Below are positions 20,635 to 33,655 of a stretch of 64,000 bases of DNA, one piece after another. Source of the DNA: Anisus vortex (Eukaryota; Mollusca; Gastropoda; Planorbidae); NCBI GenBank assembly GCA_949126835.1, contig OX421497.1, forward strand, positions 43,174,226-43,238,225. Direction: 5' to 3'. Each line of letters starts with the position of its first letter. Position 1 is the stretch's first letter. The translations under genes were made by a program, and so were the position numbers. The notes under the pieces are model-generated. The model made no database searches, was not told the origin of the DNA, and saw only the letters and a program-made list of their open reading frames with translations.

Positions 20635-21912
20635 GTAACACAATTCACACGTATCTGCTCAGCACATTTTGAAGAAGATGACTATAAAAAAACTTTCCTG
20701 AACTTGCCTACAAACACCTTAAAGCCATCTGCAGTTCCTTCAGTTTTTAAATGGACAGAAAGCACATATGTCCCCAAACCACCAAAAGTTAGGGTGATAG
20801 AAAAGATTCCATTGCCCACAGCTCAAGACTCTCAATGTGTAGAACAGTCTACAATCCCTCCACCATCATTTGAGCATGACTATATTGTAAAAGTGGATAC
20901 ATCTCTTGAGGAAAAGAATAAACTTCTTGAAGAGAAAGTACAACAGTTGGAGGAAGTAATTAAAAAATATTCTGTGAACAGATTTTGCTTGGAAAGATTT
21001 TCTAACAGTGATAAGCTCATAAAGTTTTATACAGGTTTCCCTAATTACAGTACTTTAACTAATTTCTTTCTAAGCATAGAATCCTATATTCCTCATATGG
21101 TGACATGGTGCCAGAAGGAACGACAGAATGGTCGTTCAAATAAGACCTTGAATTCTTTTGGTGGAAGGATTCTACCAATAGATCAGCTGTTTATGTTTCT
21201 AAACAAACTGAGGCTTGGGTGCAAAGATCAAGATTTGGCCGACAAGTTCTTAGTATCCCGAATTACAGTTTGTAGACACACAAAAACATGGGCCAACTTT
21301 TTATATTTCATTTTGGGCTCACAGCCTTTGTGGCCATCCAAACAAAAGGTACAGCAGTTAATGCCCAAATGTTTTCAAGAAGCATTCCCCAACACAAGAG
21401 TCATTATTGACTGTATCGAAATTGTTATTCAAAATCCATCAAGAGTGTCACTAGGTAGTGAATTCTATTCCAGAAGTAAAAGCAGTGCAACAGTAAAAGG
21501 TTTGATAGGTTTTACTCCAGGAGGTGCAGTTTGTTTTGTAAGTAATCTTTTCCCAGGTTCCATCTCAGACAACTCACTAGTATCTAACTCTGGAATTTTA
21601 GATCTGTTAGAAGAAGGAGATGAGGTCATGGCCACCAAAGATTTTCAAATATCTGATGTCATAAAAGAAAGAAAATGCACACTGGTAATACCGAATGTTT
21701 TATCAAGTGATTTAATGTTAGGGCATGAAGCAGTAAATAGCAAGAACGCTGCAGATGTTCAGGTATATCTGGACAAAGCCAATCAACGTTTGAAACAGTT
21801 TCGCCTGTTTGAATCAGAATTTTCTTTGTACTTAGTGAACCAGTTATGGACAGTGGCATGCTTAATAACAAATTTTCAATATTCAGTGACAGCCCCTGGC
21901 ACGGCGGATTAA
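20635..21912 (+). CDS. THAP-DDE transposase, exon 2
   Basis: Begins after the acceptor CATTTTTCAG and runs 425 codons to a stop; with exon 1 (16487-16660) the protein is 483 residues. Order of parts: second half of the THAP finger (RICSAHFEEDDY, AVPSVF), a coiled coil (LEEKNKLLEEKVQQLEEV), a helix-turn-helix (LPIDQLFMFLNKLRLG, VSRITVCRHTKTW), and a DDE_Tnp_4-like nuclease domain (RVIIDCIEI, GLIGFTPGG, FPGSISDNS, DEVMATKDF). This is the layout of ISL2EU-type transposases, which excise and insert DNA elements. The motif normally read ADKGF is ATKDF here, and the region of the catalytic Glu (usually HVERA) reads YLDKA. Both changes are shared with the 7304-8398 copy. The frame is uninterrupted, so either the family uses an unusual triad or the protein has lost catalysis and been kept for DNA binding. 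Confidence 0.85.
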   Translation, partial: VTQFTRICSAHFEEDDYKKTFLNLPTNTLKPSAVPSVFKWTESTYVPKPPKVRVIEKIPLPTAQDSQCVEQSTIPPPSFEHDYIVKVDTSLEEKNKLLEEKVQQLEEVIKKYSVNRFCLERFSNSDKLIKFYTGFPNYSTLTNFFLSIESYIPHMVTWCQKERQNGRSNKTLNSFGGRILPIDQLFMFLNKLRLGCKDQDLADKFLVSRITVCRHTKTWANFLYFILGSQPLWPSKQKVQQLMPKCFQEAFPNTRVIIDCIEIVIQNPSRVSLGSEFYSRSKSSATVKGLIGFTPGGAVCFVSNLFPGSISDNSLVSNSGILDLLEEGDEVMATKDFQISDVIKERKCTLVIPNVLSSDLMLGHEAVNSKNAADVQVYLDKANQRLKQFRLFESEFSLYLVNQLWTVACLITNFQYSVTAPGTAD

Positions 21913-23860
21913 TTTTCCTTAATTTACTGAAATTTCTGGACTGTGTCCTGCTGTAATGCGTGTTTGTTGATATTTTTTTTTATTTAGATCATGTTCATTT
22001 GTACCCTAGATATGATGAATGCCTTCCTTTGTTATGCCATTTCCACTATTCTCATCATGGTTATACATATATTGCCCTTTCATTGGGATATATCTGTTCT
22101 GTCAAAAGGACCAATGTGAACTGGAAGTCATTAAAGACAGTACTAGTTATATATGCCTCCAATGCATTGCAATCACTCTAGGAGACTAAAATGGATTCTA
22201 CATCATTCTTATATTATATATATAATATATGTACTGGTACATTGAACAGATTAGTGACAAAAATACACTGGTACATTGAACAGATTAGTGACAAAAAATT
22301 TCATTTCCTCCCTGTGTTGTCTGTGTTTGAATTCATGGATAGATTTTATAATTTATATGTGTTTTTAAATAGATTATATTTACCAGTAATACCAGTAAGC
22401 ATCATTATATTTTTTATATTTAAATGTGAACTTAATTTCTCTATGACTATGTTTAAAAAAAAAAAATAACAACACAGTTGTAATTTTCCACAAATATATG
22501 CTGCCTACTTTTCTCCCTGAATTCCATCTGCAACAAAGGACCACGCTCTGCAGCTTGTCTTCAGCTTCTGGGTTGAGCTCATTAATTAGCTCTTCCCATC
22601 CCATGCCACATAGTCTCGTCTTTAATTTTTAACTTCGCATGAGCTATTGCAAGTGAACTTTGGTCAGCTTGAGCGATCAACTTATATATATATATACTCT
22701 TCCTCTAGCTTGCAGTTTACTGATATTGATATGGAGTTTTATTTTCTTATCTGCCCTAAGCATTATTTAAAATTGTATACCCTATGAATCCAGCTTATCT
22801 TTAGACTTTAGAATGTTTCTTGAGACAGCTCTTGACTAGATCTAGAGTAAAAAATTCTAGAGTGTTTGGATAAGTTTTTGTGTTTTTCCATGTTTCTGTG
22901 TCATTTTTGGCAAGCTGAGTTCCACATGTACTTCAACTTCAAGGAGATGAATATATGTTTATGTATAGGGCGTTTGCAATCATGTGACAAAAAGCACGTG
23001 TTTTTTGTTTACTTTGAGTAATGGTGTACAAGTAATAATGGCCGCTGTATTAATAAAGTTTCATATAGGCTCGAGCTTTTTTTAAATGATGTGTTGTGTT
23101 TTAAGTCTTATTAAGATTTAAGCTGTATTATGTATGTTAAATAAAATAGGCTATTTTATTATTATCATAGTATTCATAGACATAGATCATAGACGATGTG
23201 AGCCTATTATTGACTTGACTAGACTAGATATTCACCAACACTATCACTTGACATCGTAGCCTAGCCTACAAAACATTAAAAGTGTAGGCCTATAAAGTGA
23301 AATTGAAAGTGTAAATAGGTCTAGCCGGCCCTAGCCTAATCACATTAATCCATTAATCTACAGTACTACTATTTACCTCCTTATTTTTTTGTAGGATAGT
23401 TAATATTCAGATGTGAATTTTGCATGATAAAGAGCAACTTCACTTTCACCACGTTACATTTGTACCTTAAGTGGGTTCTTATATTTACACAAATACGTCA
23501 CTAAAAATAGAGTAAAAACCTAAGCCACGCCCACTGAGAACGCTCTATAGACTATCTAATTCCACATGCTAATGCCTTTCCAATTCATCTTTATTGGTGC
23601 CAGTATCCAAAAATATATAGACTGTCTATGGGTTTACCATTTTTTTTATTAATAATATATTTTGAAAACCACATAACATTAATATTACACTCAAGGATCA
23701 TAAATGAACTGATACTGGTACATTAAATATTACACTCAAGTACTCAAGGATCATAAATGAACTGATACCAGTAGGCTACTTTAAATGTTATAATGTATGA
23801 ATATGTCTCTTTATAAATAATAAATTGACATGAAAATCTCTTCAGTTGGTTATTGTTTTT
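21913..23860 (+). repeat. 3' flank of the transposase element, shared with the 2-4 kb copy
   Basis: No gene. Blocks at 22060-22230, 22850-22935 and 23560-23860 recur inverted at 3520-3700 and 1930-2265. A short direct duplication (ACATTGAACAGATTAGTGAC twice at 22239-22293) and a 55-bp duplication around CAAGGATCATAAATGAACTG (23693 and 23748) also lie here; the second copy of the latter carries TAGGCTA where the first reads TA. Confidence 0.6.
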
Positions 23861-24189
23861 TTTTTTATTATCACGACTAGGTTTAAATTTAAATGTATGA
23901 GTTGAAAACACATAGACTACATAATTAATTAACTCTTCAATATTTTATCTTTATATTCACCAAGTCACCAAAGCAAATGCGACATATATTATATATAGAT
24001 AAGTGCCCCCAAACCATAAATCTTGCCTCTTCTGTGTTTTTTTATTATAAAGAATTCAACTTGGCTTTTCTGAAATTTCAGAGTAGAGTGGGTATAATGA
24101 TCAACTACGACAATCAAAACATATAAACATAAAAATATATTATTATACAACCTGTATACGCTACGCTGAATTATTTATTAAAAAATCAA

Positions 24190-24407
24190 ATGCCCAATTT
24201 TTGTTGTGTACCAAAATGCAAAAATATAGGTAGGCCCTAGACACAAATTTCCGACAGAAAAAAATAAAGAAATTAGAGCGAAATGGATAGTTGCTGTAAA
24301 AAGAGAAAACCCAGGACACAAAAAGTGGTTACCGTCAGTTTATACAGTAATTTGTTCAGAGCATTTTAAAGAAGACGACTATTGTACTGGTGATACTCTA
24401 TTGAGAG
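24190..24407 (+). pseudogene. third THAP domain exon, frameshifted
   Basis: ATG at 24190 opens MPNFCCVPKCKNIG, the start of a THAP finger. After TAGGCCCTAG (24231-24240) the correct continuation is found in another frame: HKFPTEKNKEIRAKW, then CSEHFKEDDY with the Cys/His ligands, up to a donor-like GGTAGG at 24407. Treating GGCCCTA (24233-24239) as an insertion restores the THAP reading. The exon is therefore broken by a 7-bp insert of the genome-wide motif. No matching DDE exon is seen downstream in the next 10 kb. Confidence 0.75.
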
Positions 24408-24754
24408 GTAGGCCTAGGTCTACATAAAGAAAAGTTTACGAATTGTTTAGGGTGAAATCAAGCACACGTGCTAAAAAGACTGATTTATTATTGCCCCCCT
24501 CCCCAAAACGTGCACTATTTACCCGATGCAAAATGTTGCCCCCACCCCTTTCTACTATTTGCTTATACCATTTGCCCCTTCATCCCTCGCCAATGTGTGT
24601 AGGCCTAGGGCCGACATATGCCTATGTGGGATTAAAGCATGGGGACGGCCATCACACTTACCATAGTGACATATAATGCAATGGGAATTACCTTTTGTGG
24701 TTCTTCTCGAAAATGTTCCCCTGATATAGGCCTACTAATTGATAGGCCTACAGG

Positions 24755-24851
24755 CCCAGTGGGCAACCCACGTCGTTTCGACGAAGAAACAACGTGAAAA
24801 CACACGGAAACCACGTTTTTTTTTCCGTCGATACGAGGTGTGCCCGCTGGG
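24755..24851. mobile_element. palindromic MITE CCCAGYGGGCA, copy 1 (97 bp)
   Basis: The left end CCCAGTGGGCAACCCACGTC and the right end ending GAGGTGTGCCCGCTGGG are inverted, with CGTCGATACGA/TCGTTTCGACG inside. A second copy lies at 43063-43155. A run of G follows the right end. Confidence 0.75.
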
Positions 24852-25849
24852 GGGGGGGGGGCTATAAGCTTTACAAAAATTATAATAAGACTCCCTCTAT
24901 AATAGGCCTAGGCCTATATGCAGTACCCAACAAAAATGTAGGCCTGCTAGGCTTATGGGACCTATTATAGTAGGCAAATAAAAAAAAACGTGCTAAGAGT
25001 TGTTAACTGTTGCTAACTTTTGTGATAGCCTACGCCTATAGACCTTTTTAGTTTGACCCCGGAAAAGGGGCGTGGCCTATATTATGTGTTTAATTACAGC
25101 GATATCGTACCGTGCTTCAAAAATCGCTTCGCACATTTACATTCTCAAAATTTCACAAAAAGTTCAAAGATACGTATTTTTTTTTATTAGAACTAGTCTA
25201 GATCTATATTATCGTGTAATAATTTAAATATTGCGGGTAAAAATATATGTAAGGTTTAATATATTTAAAATAAGGAGCAAGGTACAAGGCAAATAATTAT
25301 ATAGGTAGGCTAAAAGAGTTTGTGCGCGTCTACCAGAACACCCAATTAAATTAGCATGCTTTCGGTTGTTAAGATAAATATGCCATTGTATGAAAAATGG
25401 TATGATAATATAGTTTGCGCGGATGTCTATTGTGTTTGAGTAGAAATGGTTCTTTAATATTGTTTTAAGTATGCCGAAAGACGGAATTTATGTAATCAAA
25501 TCAAATTTCCATTTATTTGGATCAATAAAGTAATCTTATCTTATCTAGGTCTATGTTAAACTGCAGAATAACCAATAGATTTTACTCCATCTCTATCTCT
25601 CTTTCTCACCCCCATTTTTCTTCCTCTAACGTTAACATCTGTCCTAATCAAATTTTACTTTTAGTGATTGATTAGTTAAATTTGTCAACCATCAAACTCG
25701 TGAATCGTTCCTGTAATGCATTGTCCTTTAAAACTAAGGGCGATTATGGTATTGGTTTAACCACTTATTAATATTTCCTGAGTTATCTTTATTTGACCAT
25801 TTACGAGCATTTTAATGCCAGATAGAACTGAAAAAAAAAAACAAGTTTA
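24852..25849. other. intergenic, with a LINE/SINE 3'-tail fragment
   Basis: No gene seen. At 25505-25553, AAATTTCCATTTATTTGGAT followed by CAATAAAGTAATCTTATCTTA resembles a non-LTR 3' tail. Its inverse occurs at 48305-48352 (TTTCTTTATTGATCCAAAC). Confidence 0.5.
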
Positions 25850-27022
25850 GGGGAGAGTGGGGAGAAATGGCCCACCAAATAGTCTTTCTTGATAAACTGT
25901 GTCTAATTTATACAAATATGTATATTTAACTATGAAATTGTAATAGATGTTAGTCTAGCCAATAATACAAGTTAATATACCTTGTTTATCCCTTAATTAT
26001 ATATAGATTTATAGATAATAAATAACAATTGATGTACATATAGGTGGGGAGAAATGGCCATAGCATGGGGAGAAATGGCCCACTAGGTGGGGAGAAATGG
26101 CCCTGAATGCTTTTTTTGCTATTTCCTACCGTTTAGCTTTTGAAAAGTAGGCTATATGTAAACTGTATCTTAGCATGAGCATTTTACATATTTAGTAATA
26201 TAAAAAAATGTATTTAGTCCACTTTTTCATCCCGTTGAATACTATGGTATTTGGAGTCCTTTTAAAATCTTGACGTTTGAATAGAAAAATTATAATTTCA
26301 TAATTAGACATTTAGAAATAACATGTTGGTAAAGTCTTTTTAATATTCATAGTTGTTATAATCATATTAATCATAGTTTAATAAGCAATAGATTGCATAT
26401 TATTACTATAAACTATATATAGGGCTACATTCACTATTTTTGGCTATTGAATTTGTAATAATAAAAAAACAATCTTTAAAAAACACAATAGTTTCTAATA
26501 TCAAAATATATTTAATTAGTAATTTAAATTATTATCAATATTAGTGATAAATTTAAATTAATTTACTATAAAACAGTTGTTTTAAAAGGATAGTTTGCTA
26601 AAAAAGTTAGTTTTATGGGTGGCCATTTCTCCCCACAAATTGTGGGCCATTTCTCCCCATAGGGGGGTTGTGATATAAAAATATTTTTTAAAAAATTACA
26701 TGATATAAAAGATAATTTAAAATATCATATTGTTATATCTAAATAATTGATGTATTAAGAAAATGAATTTCCAATTATTAAGAAAAAAAAAGCTTAATTT
26801 TGATTAAAAAATGTAAAAGTTCAAAAAGTATATTTTTTTAACATAAAATTTCAAACATATCCAGTCCAACAATTATTGAACATTTCGCCCGGAAATTGAT
26901 GGAGGACCATAAAAAGAATGTAATTAATACATTCATTTACTTCCTAAACATTAAGGTCCAGCAGTTTTGGATATAATAGGGGTGGGCCATTTCTCCCACT
27001 TGGCCATTTCTCCCCACTCTCC
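25850..27022. mobile_element. TA-flanked DNA element with GGGGAGAGTGGGGAGAAATG ends
   Basis: It starts GGGGAGAGTGGGGAGAAATG and ends CCATTTCTCCCCACTCTCC, with TA outside each end. The core GGGGAGAAATGGCC repeats internally near the left end (26044, 26066, 26087) and inverted near the right end (26627-26660, 26982-27015), so the subterminal regions are arrays of one motif. This suggests multiple transposase-binding sites. No ORF of useful length; non-autonomous. A half copy lies at 3710-4286. The superfamily is not assigned; TA duplication is compatible with Tc1/mariner-like elements among others. Confidence 0.8.
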
Positions 27023-27419
27023 TACATTTTTTTTTTCATTTTCTGCGATGGGAATAGACCTATGTGACTGGCACTATGATCAGTCACCGTTTATACATCT
27101 TAGATGTCACACAAAATTCAGGAATGGACAGACTATTTTGCACTCCCGCTCTGCCAAGTTCTTATTTGTTTTAAATTGAATAAAATTATTATAAATTTTG
27201 TATGGTTAGGCCATATATACTATATAGGGCCTACGACAGTTCTAGTCTTGGCGTACCCAACGATCTGCCAACATATATAACCAGTGTTCCAATATATACT
27301 TGATTAAATTCGAATGTCATATAGATCTAGGCCTATGCTTCACTATAACAGACTTAGAACATATAGAACCAGTTGTTATTGCTGCATCAACAAAACTCCC
27401 TTTTAAAAGGTAGGGCCTA

Positions 27420-27665
27420 CACGATTCGAGTGTTTGGATCCATCACAACTTCACGGTAGATTTATTTTTCAATCAAAAGCATTAGACTATATATTATCCC
27501 ATACAGGTGCTGCATATTCTAGTATAGGTCTATAACTAATGTGAGATAACATTTTAGTTTTATATTCTTATTACATTTGTAAAAGTTCCTTTTTATGAAT
27601 CCTAATGTTTTATTAGATTTTAATTACTTCATCAATATGAGGGTTCCAAGATAACTTGAAGATAA
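27420..27665 (-). pseudogene. LINE reverse transcriptase fragment (Jockey/CR1-like)
   Basis: Read on the minus strand across shifting frames: LSWNPHIDEVIK, then a region like FIKRNFYKCN, then PILEYAAPVWDN. This is the stretch after the catalytic domain in Jockey/CR1-type reverse transcriptases (LEYA.PVWD is characteristic). Several stops and frame changes make it a dead relic. Confidence 0.65.
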
Positions 27666-30204
27666 CTTGTCATTCTTTATCATTTATTATAGCCTGGTAA
27701 TAGCGATCTATATAATATATGACCTATTTAATTGTCTTCTAGTTCGGTCGAAATCTCTTTTAGGCATATCGCCGCATATCTATTAATACCTGCTATTTAA
27801 TACAAAACATATTAACATCTATATTAAAAGCCTATATATTTATAGATATTATTATTTTAAATAAAACGTTTGAATATTATATATTAGAGTCTGAACCTTG
27901 TATATAAGACTTTAAAAAAAAAAAGAAATAGCCTGGCCTACAATAACACATTTGCTAATATAATAAATACGATATTTACCACATGGGATATCAAGGTCAA
28001 GGTTAATTTTAGCGCATTGAAATTTAAAATAACAGTTTATTGACTATATATATATAGGCTACGCTTATATGCCTACAAATAGATCTATACCCCTTAAACA
28101 TGCCGGCATTGGCCCCATTCGGAATCAATTAGAGTTTTCCCCCCTTGCCGTAACCCGTACCTATTAGGTTGCCAGCAGTTGCCCGCATGGCGCCCCAATG
28201 AAAAGCGATATCGCTATGCTAGGAGGCCTTAGTAGGCCAAAATGGCCGCCATTTTGGCGTCGATACCCGCGCTGATACCTGGGTCGATTATGGGCCAATG
28301 CGGGCATTAGACATGCGGGCGCGATTAGGGTTTGCCGGCATTGGGGCCTAATGGATATCCCCCTCCCTTCTCCGGCTTTTCATTTCGTTTCCATATCGGG
28401 CCAATGACGGTAGTTTATTACCAGCGCAATGCGGTTTTTGCCTTCATTGACCCGTATATTTAGTCCTTATCAAACCAACATTGGGTGGATTCGGATTTAC
28501 CTTTATTTACCCACTTTTTCGTAATTATAATACAATATAAAAAAAAATTATTATATAAACACATATAGTAAAAACAAGTAAAACAAAACAAAGAAAGTGA
28601 TTTCGTTTATATTTTATTATATTTGTATTCAAAATATTTTTTTGCAACATACAATAAAAAGTATATATTCAATCAATAAAGCAAAACGGTGACAGTAAAT
28701 AAAGTGCAAAAACATGGAAATGGTAGAGTATTGAAGTTAATAACATTTTTTTTTACATAACTACATAAAATAATTTTGGTAAAGTTAGTGTAATAGTACA
28801 AAATAGTTGGACATAATATATAGATATGCCTAAACAATAAATATGATATAATATAGATAAAATATTTTATTTGTACTTGATATACAACTTAATTTATTAA
28901 TTTAACAATAGCCATGCAGCAGAGTAATGGGAAAAAATATATTTATGGGAAAATATATATAGGCCTACATCATTACTACAAGCCTACATAGAAATATATA
29001 TTGATAAAATATAGCACAATGTAAACAGACATTATAAGTAAACATTGTGCAATAAAAATAAAAAACAAAATATGTAGGCCTTTGCAAGCCAAGTAGTAGG
29101 CTAAGCTATTTTAAAATATAGGTATACATTCAAAATACCAGTTTTTACAAATTTTGTGGAGAAAAAAATGTTATTGTCTAACAATAAAATAGCATTAGTG
29201 CAAAATGGAAGATTAATGGGACAATATTATTTAACCCTGAATAATGGGCAGACCGATAATGTATTCCAATAATTAATCAATTTAACACTCTTGCTAGGCC
29301 TACAAAAATGAAGATAAATTGTACACAATAGGCCTACAACTGAAATTGCTTTATTTATTTAAAAATAGGACTCAAAATATCTTTAACACAAAAACATGTA
29401 ATATATTGAGGAAAAAAAAACATTAACATGCACAGCAATGGATTCAAATGGAACACAAGATATTTTAGGGCTATAATTTTTTTTTATACTATACACACAC
29501 ACTTATATTATTTTAGTATGCTAACTCAAGTCTTTTTCACAAAACATTAAATAATGCAATAAAGTATCATCTTTAATTATACTTCTATAGGCATATCATA
29601 ATAATAATAAATAACATTTTGAACCAATTGTAATATTGTAAAAAGCACAGTAATGGAAATGGAACATAAGATATTTCTTTAAAAAAAATATATAGTTGAA
29701 TACATTTGAATATTATAGACAATCAGACACACATACGGTTAACCAAAAAAGAGGGTCTACATTCATTAAAATATTATGTAATGATTACCGTTAAAAGTAC
29801 TACAATTATTAAACAAAATTAATAAAACTTTTGACACAATTTGTGATATGGTTAAAAAGCACACTAATAGGCCTACAGTAATGGGTACAGAACATAAGAC
29901 ATTTATTTAAAAAAATATATACATGATTATAAATTGGTTGAAGTTAACCAATATGAAAAAGTAAGCTCTACACAGAATTATAAGTTGTATGTTTACCAAA
30001 AAAAACCAACACATTCATTATAATGTTATATATTTAAAATTCATTATATTATAACCAGATCAGTTACAGTAAGTCTTTTCAGAAAAATGTATAGTACATA
30101 TATATCACTTTAAATTATACAGATAACTTTTAATTTTTCAAAGTGAAAATATTTTAACAAAAATAACACCCACCACAAAATGCCACAACTGACAATGAGT
30201 ACTG

Positions 30205-33200
30205 GTACTTAGTTTAACCAAAAGATTTATTATTTTCAAAAGCAACTTTCATAATTAATAAATATGAGCCATTTAGAATACTGGGTACATTTTTTTGCAT
30301 ACAAAGAATAAATCCATGAATATTCAACCACACACTACTTCCACAGGAAAAATTAAACTGATCTGCTCATACTATGGGCTATAAATAAGTCAAGGCAAGC
30401 ACACATGTGAAAGTTTTCTAAGTATATCATGGTCCATTCATCAGCCATTATGTAATCCTACAGAAATCTTTAATTAGCACTGTCTGGTGGATAACACATC
30501 TTAATATCCTAGTAGAGAACGTTTGTATATACTGCCAAATGCACACAGGTTCTTCTATTAAATCCAGCCATAGAATTGTCCATGCTCAAATGAATTGTGA
30601 ATAAAGTACACTATGGTTGTGGAAGGACCTGTCTTGTCAGGCAACTTAGCAAATGCATTATTTGCAAATTGTATAAGTCAAAATCAACTGGATGTGGTCT
30701 TGGTTATAGTGTTTGTACAATAGTGCATATTTCATAAAATCTCCAGATACATAAAAATGTCAGATGCTGATCTATTGGGTCCTCTTGGGCTTTTTTGTAA
30801 CTGTAGTTTGGTTAATTGATGAGTACTGCTTTTCCTAAATGTTCACACCTGGCACTGGCTCATCAATAACTGATTGCCTGGATGTTATACTAATCATAGC
30901 CCACAAATCAGTATCCATTCATCATATGTATGCTGCAGTTCAAGCTTCATCTGAAAATTGAAGTGAAATTTGAATTATAACAAGTTTTTTAAGTTAAAAA
31001 AAAACAATGTTAACAAGGATAAACAGATCCAATTATCAGTTTTAAAAGCAAGCAATTTCTTTTAAATACGAGTTATCACTGTTGCAGAATAAATTGCAGT
31101 TTTGGCTTTCATAGCATGTGACATTACATTAATAAATTGAATTTTTCTTTTGGTTGTTATGAATAAAAGGCATGAATATGATAATCAGTTTTAAAAGAAA
31201 AGTATGACACAAATCAATACCTAGATGCCTAGTTTCAACTGACTAGAGACTTATTTAGCTTTGAAAAAAAAGTATAACACAAGACAATATACACTGATGA
31301 AATAATAAAGCATGGGCTTTAACTATAATCAAAACATATTTATGAAATTTAAAAAAGATGAACAGGCTAAACTTGGATTACACAAATTCCTCAGTTCAAG
31401 TCAATCAAATCCAATAAGTTAATATAAATTCACCATTTAAATATCATGATATGGGCCTATGTATAATATATATATATTGTATTTATTTTTACACTAGGCC
31501 TATATCTATTTAAATTTTATTTAAGTAGGCATATTAGTCCTTTAGTTAGTTATTATTTAGACTAAGTTTAAGGTTAATAGAAGTAACAATTAATCTATTT
31601 ATACTACTAATATTTAGTAATACTTTACACTATATTACTATATTAATCTTTTCTTTACATGGTACTTACTCACCTGTTTATTAAAAAATCAACTCTATCA
31701 TATGACTGCATATCATGAATGTTATCTAATAGTTGTAGGCCAGGGTGCAGCCTAAAAGAAGATTGTTGAACTTTTGACTCGACTCTACTCCAAACTAGCA
31801 CTCCACAGCTTCCAACTTCAGACTGAAAAAAAATATTCCTGTTAACTTTTAATTAAAATACAAATTAAAAAAAGCCTACATTACAATAGTCATAGTGTCA
31901 CATTATAATTAGTAGGGCCTATAATCCTATAAACATAAACTAAGACTATAGGTATAGGCTATTACAAAGCAGTATAGGGTCTAATCATATTGACCTTGTC
32001 ATATAACTATATAACTAACAACAAATAGTAGGATAGTTCAATATTAATATTAATGGACATGTTGATTAATATATATAGGCATATTGTATAGTAGGCTATA
32101 GTCCTACAAGTTTGCACATATATACATATATATATTGCATAGTCATAGTAGCCTATTGATTAAAAGTGGCTAATTGGACCCGATAGACTTAGTAATAGTA
32201 ATAGAAGATAGTATCGGTTAGTTTATATAGGATAGGCATAGGTTTGGGATGGCTTTATAGAACTGTTTTGTAATAGTTAGTATTGGTTAGGTTATATTGG
32301 ATATGGATATATTTGTTGTTTTAGTAATTATTTTGCTATTTACTATAAAATATAGTTAGAATTACAATATATTTTGAGTTTTCCCCATCTTTTTTTTATA
32401 TATTTTTATGGGTTCTAAAGAATTTTGTCAGACGCTGGGTCTGAATAGCCATTTAATTTTAAAGGGACCCGGGTCCGAAGAGCCGCAGCCTTGATTAAAA
32501 AATGATAATCATCTGTCATCTATTTAAATTAATTTTATATAGGCTATTTATAATGATATCTGTGTAGACTAGAAGGCATACTATTTGGATAATGTGACTT
32601 ACTCCACTTCTTGTGTTTAAGTGGTCATCTGCTGTCTGGAATCTTCACACCATAGTCCAACCGATAACTGAGCGTAAGACTGAAAAAATTGTTAAAATAA
32701 AAATAAAGGATTATTAATTTAATTAGTTCTTACCTAGTCTAGTTATATAGGCCTACTAGTATTATAATTATAAACAGGCCTTAGGCCTTAGGTCTATGCA
32801 ATTCATGATTCAGCTTTATAAACCTGTTCTTATTTTCCTGTAATGATTCGAGTTTAATAGACTATAGTCTATAGCCTAGGTAGCCTATAAGTATATGATT
32901 ATTTATGATATAGGATTATAGGCCTAGATCTATAGTAGGCTATATAATTATATATAAAAAATATATATAGTAATATAATAGTAGTTATATAAAAGAAAAA
33001 TATATTAATACAATATATTTATAGATAATAGTCATAGTAGGCCTATCCTATTTTTTTATAATACTAAATTATAGAATTAAAGGCTAGCCTATCAATATCC
33101 TATATATTATATATTATAAATTATAATATATATATATTCCTATACTATAAATATAAACTAGGCCTATACAGTGCCTATACAGACTAGGCCTATACCTATA

Positions 33201-33655
33201 CATACAGTATTATACTTTTTATACAGTGTTACACTGAGTGTATATACTATATTGATTAATTTATATGAAGGTTTACAATTTAATTTAAGCCTGAAATAGA
33301 CAAGACTATCTTAGACTGCTTAGACTATCTAATCTAGATAGTCTAGATCTAGACTAGATTTAGATGGTAATGGACCAAATTCCAAATGGTAGGCCTAACA
33401 ATACTAATACTAAAAGTAAAAGTAATACCTCCTACCTATTACTCCTAATAAAATACTAATAATCCTAATATAATTATTAAGTATGAACTTATTAACATAT
33501 ATATAGGTCTATTCGACAATTCGGTTGGCCTCGTGGCATATGAGCTTACCTAGTATATAAAAATGTAATCCCTCGGCTCGTTACAAGAGTAACAAGAGAA
33601 TTAGAACAATTGTGAATCAAGAAACAGAGCCTTTAACTTTATCGACAAAATGGCG
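30205..33655 (-). ncRNA. predicted spliced minus-strand transcript, four exons, no long ORF
   Basis: Canonical boundaries on the minus strand define exon 1 (about 33655 to 33550, donor CTAG|GTAAGC), exon 2 (32679-32603, acceptor TTTTTTCAG, donor GGA|GTAAGT), exon 3 (31822-31674, acceptor TTTTTTTTCAG, donor ACAG|GTGAGTAAGT) and exon 4 (from 30950, acceptor CAATTTTCAG). Exon 2 has stops in all three frames. Exon 3 is open in one frame, but that frame ends at once in exon 4. The 3' end is not fixed; AATAAA at 30231-30226 (minus) is one candidate. The gene lies wholly inside the 7.15-kb inverted-repeat element. It could be a long non-coding RNA or the eroded gene of the transposon. Confidence 0.45.
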
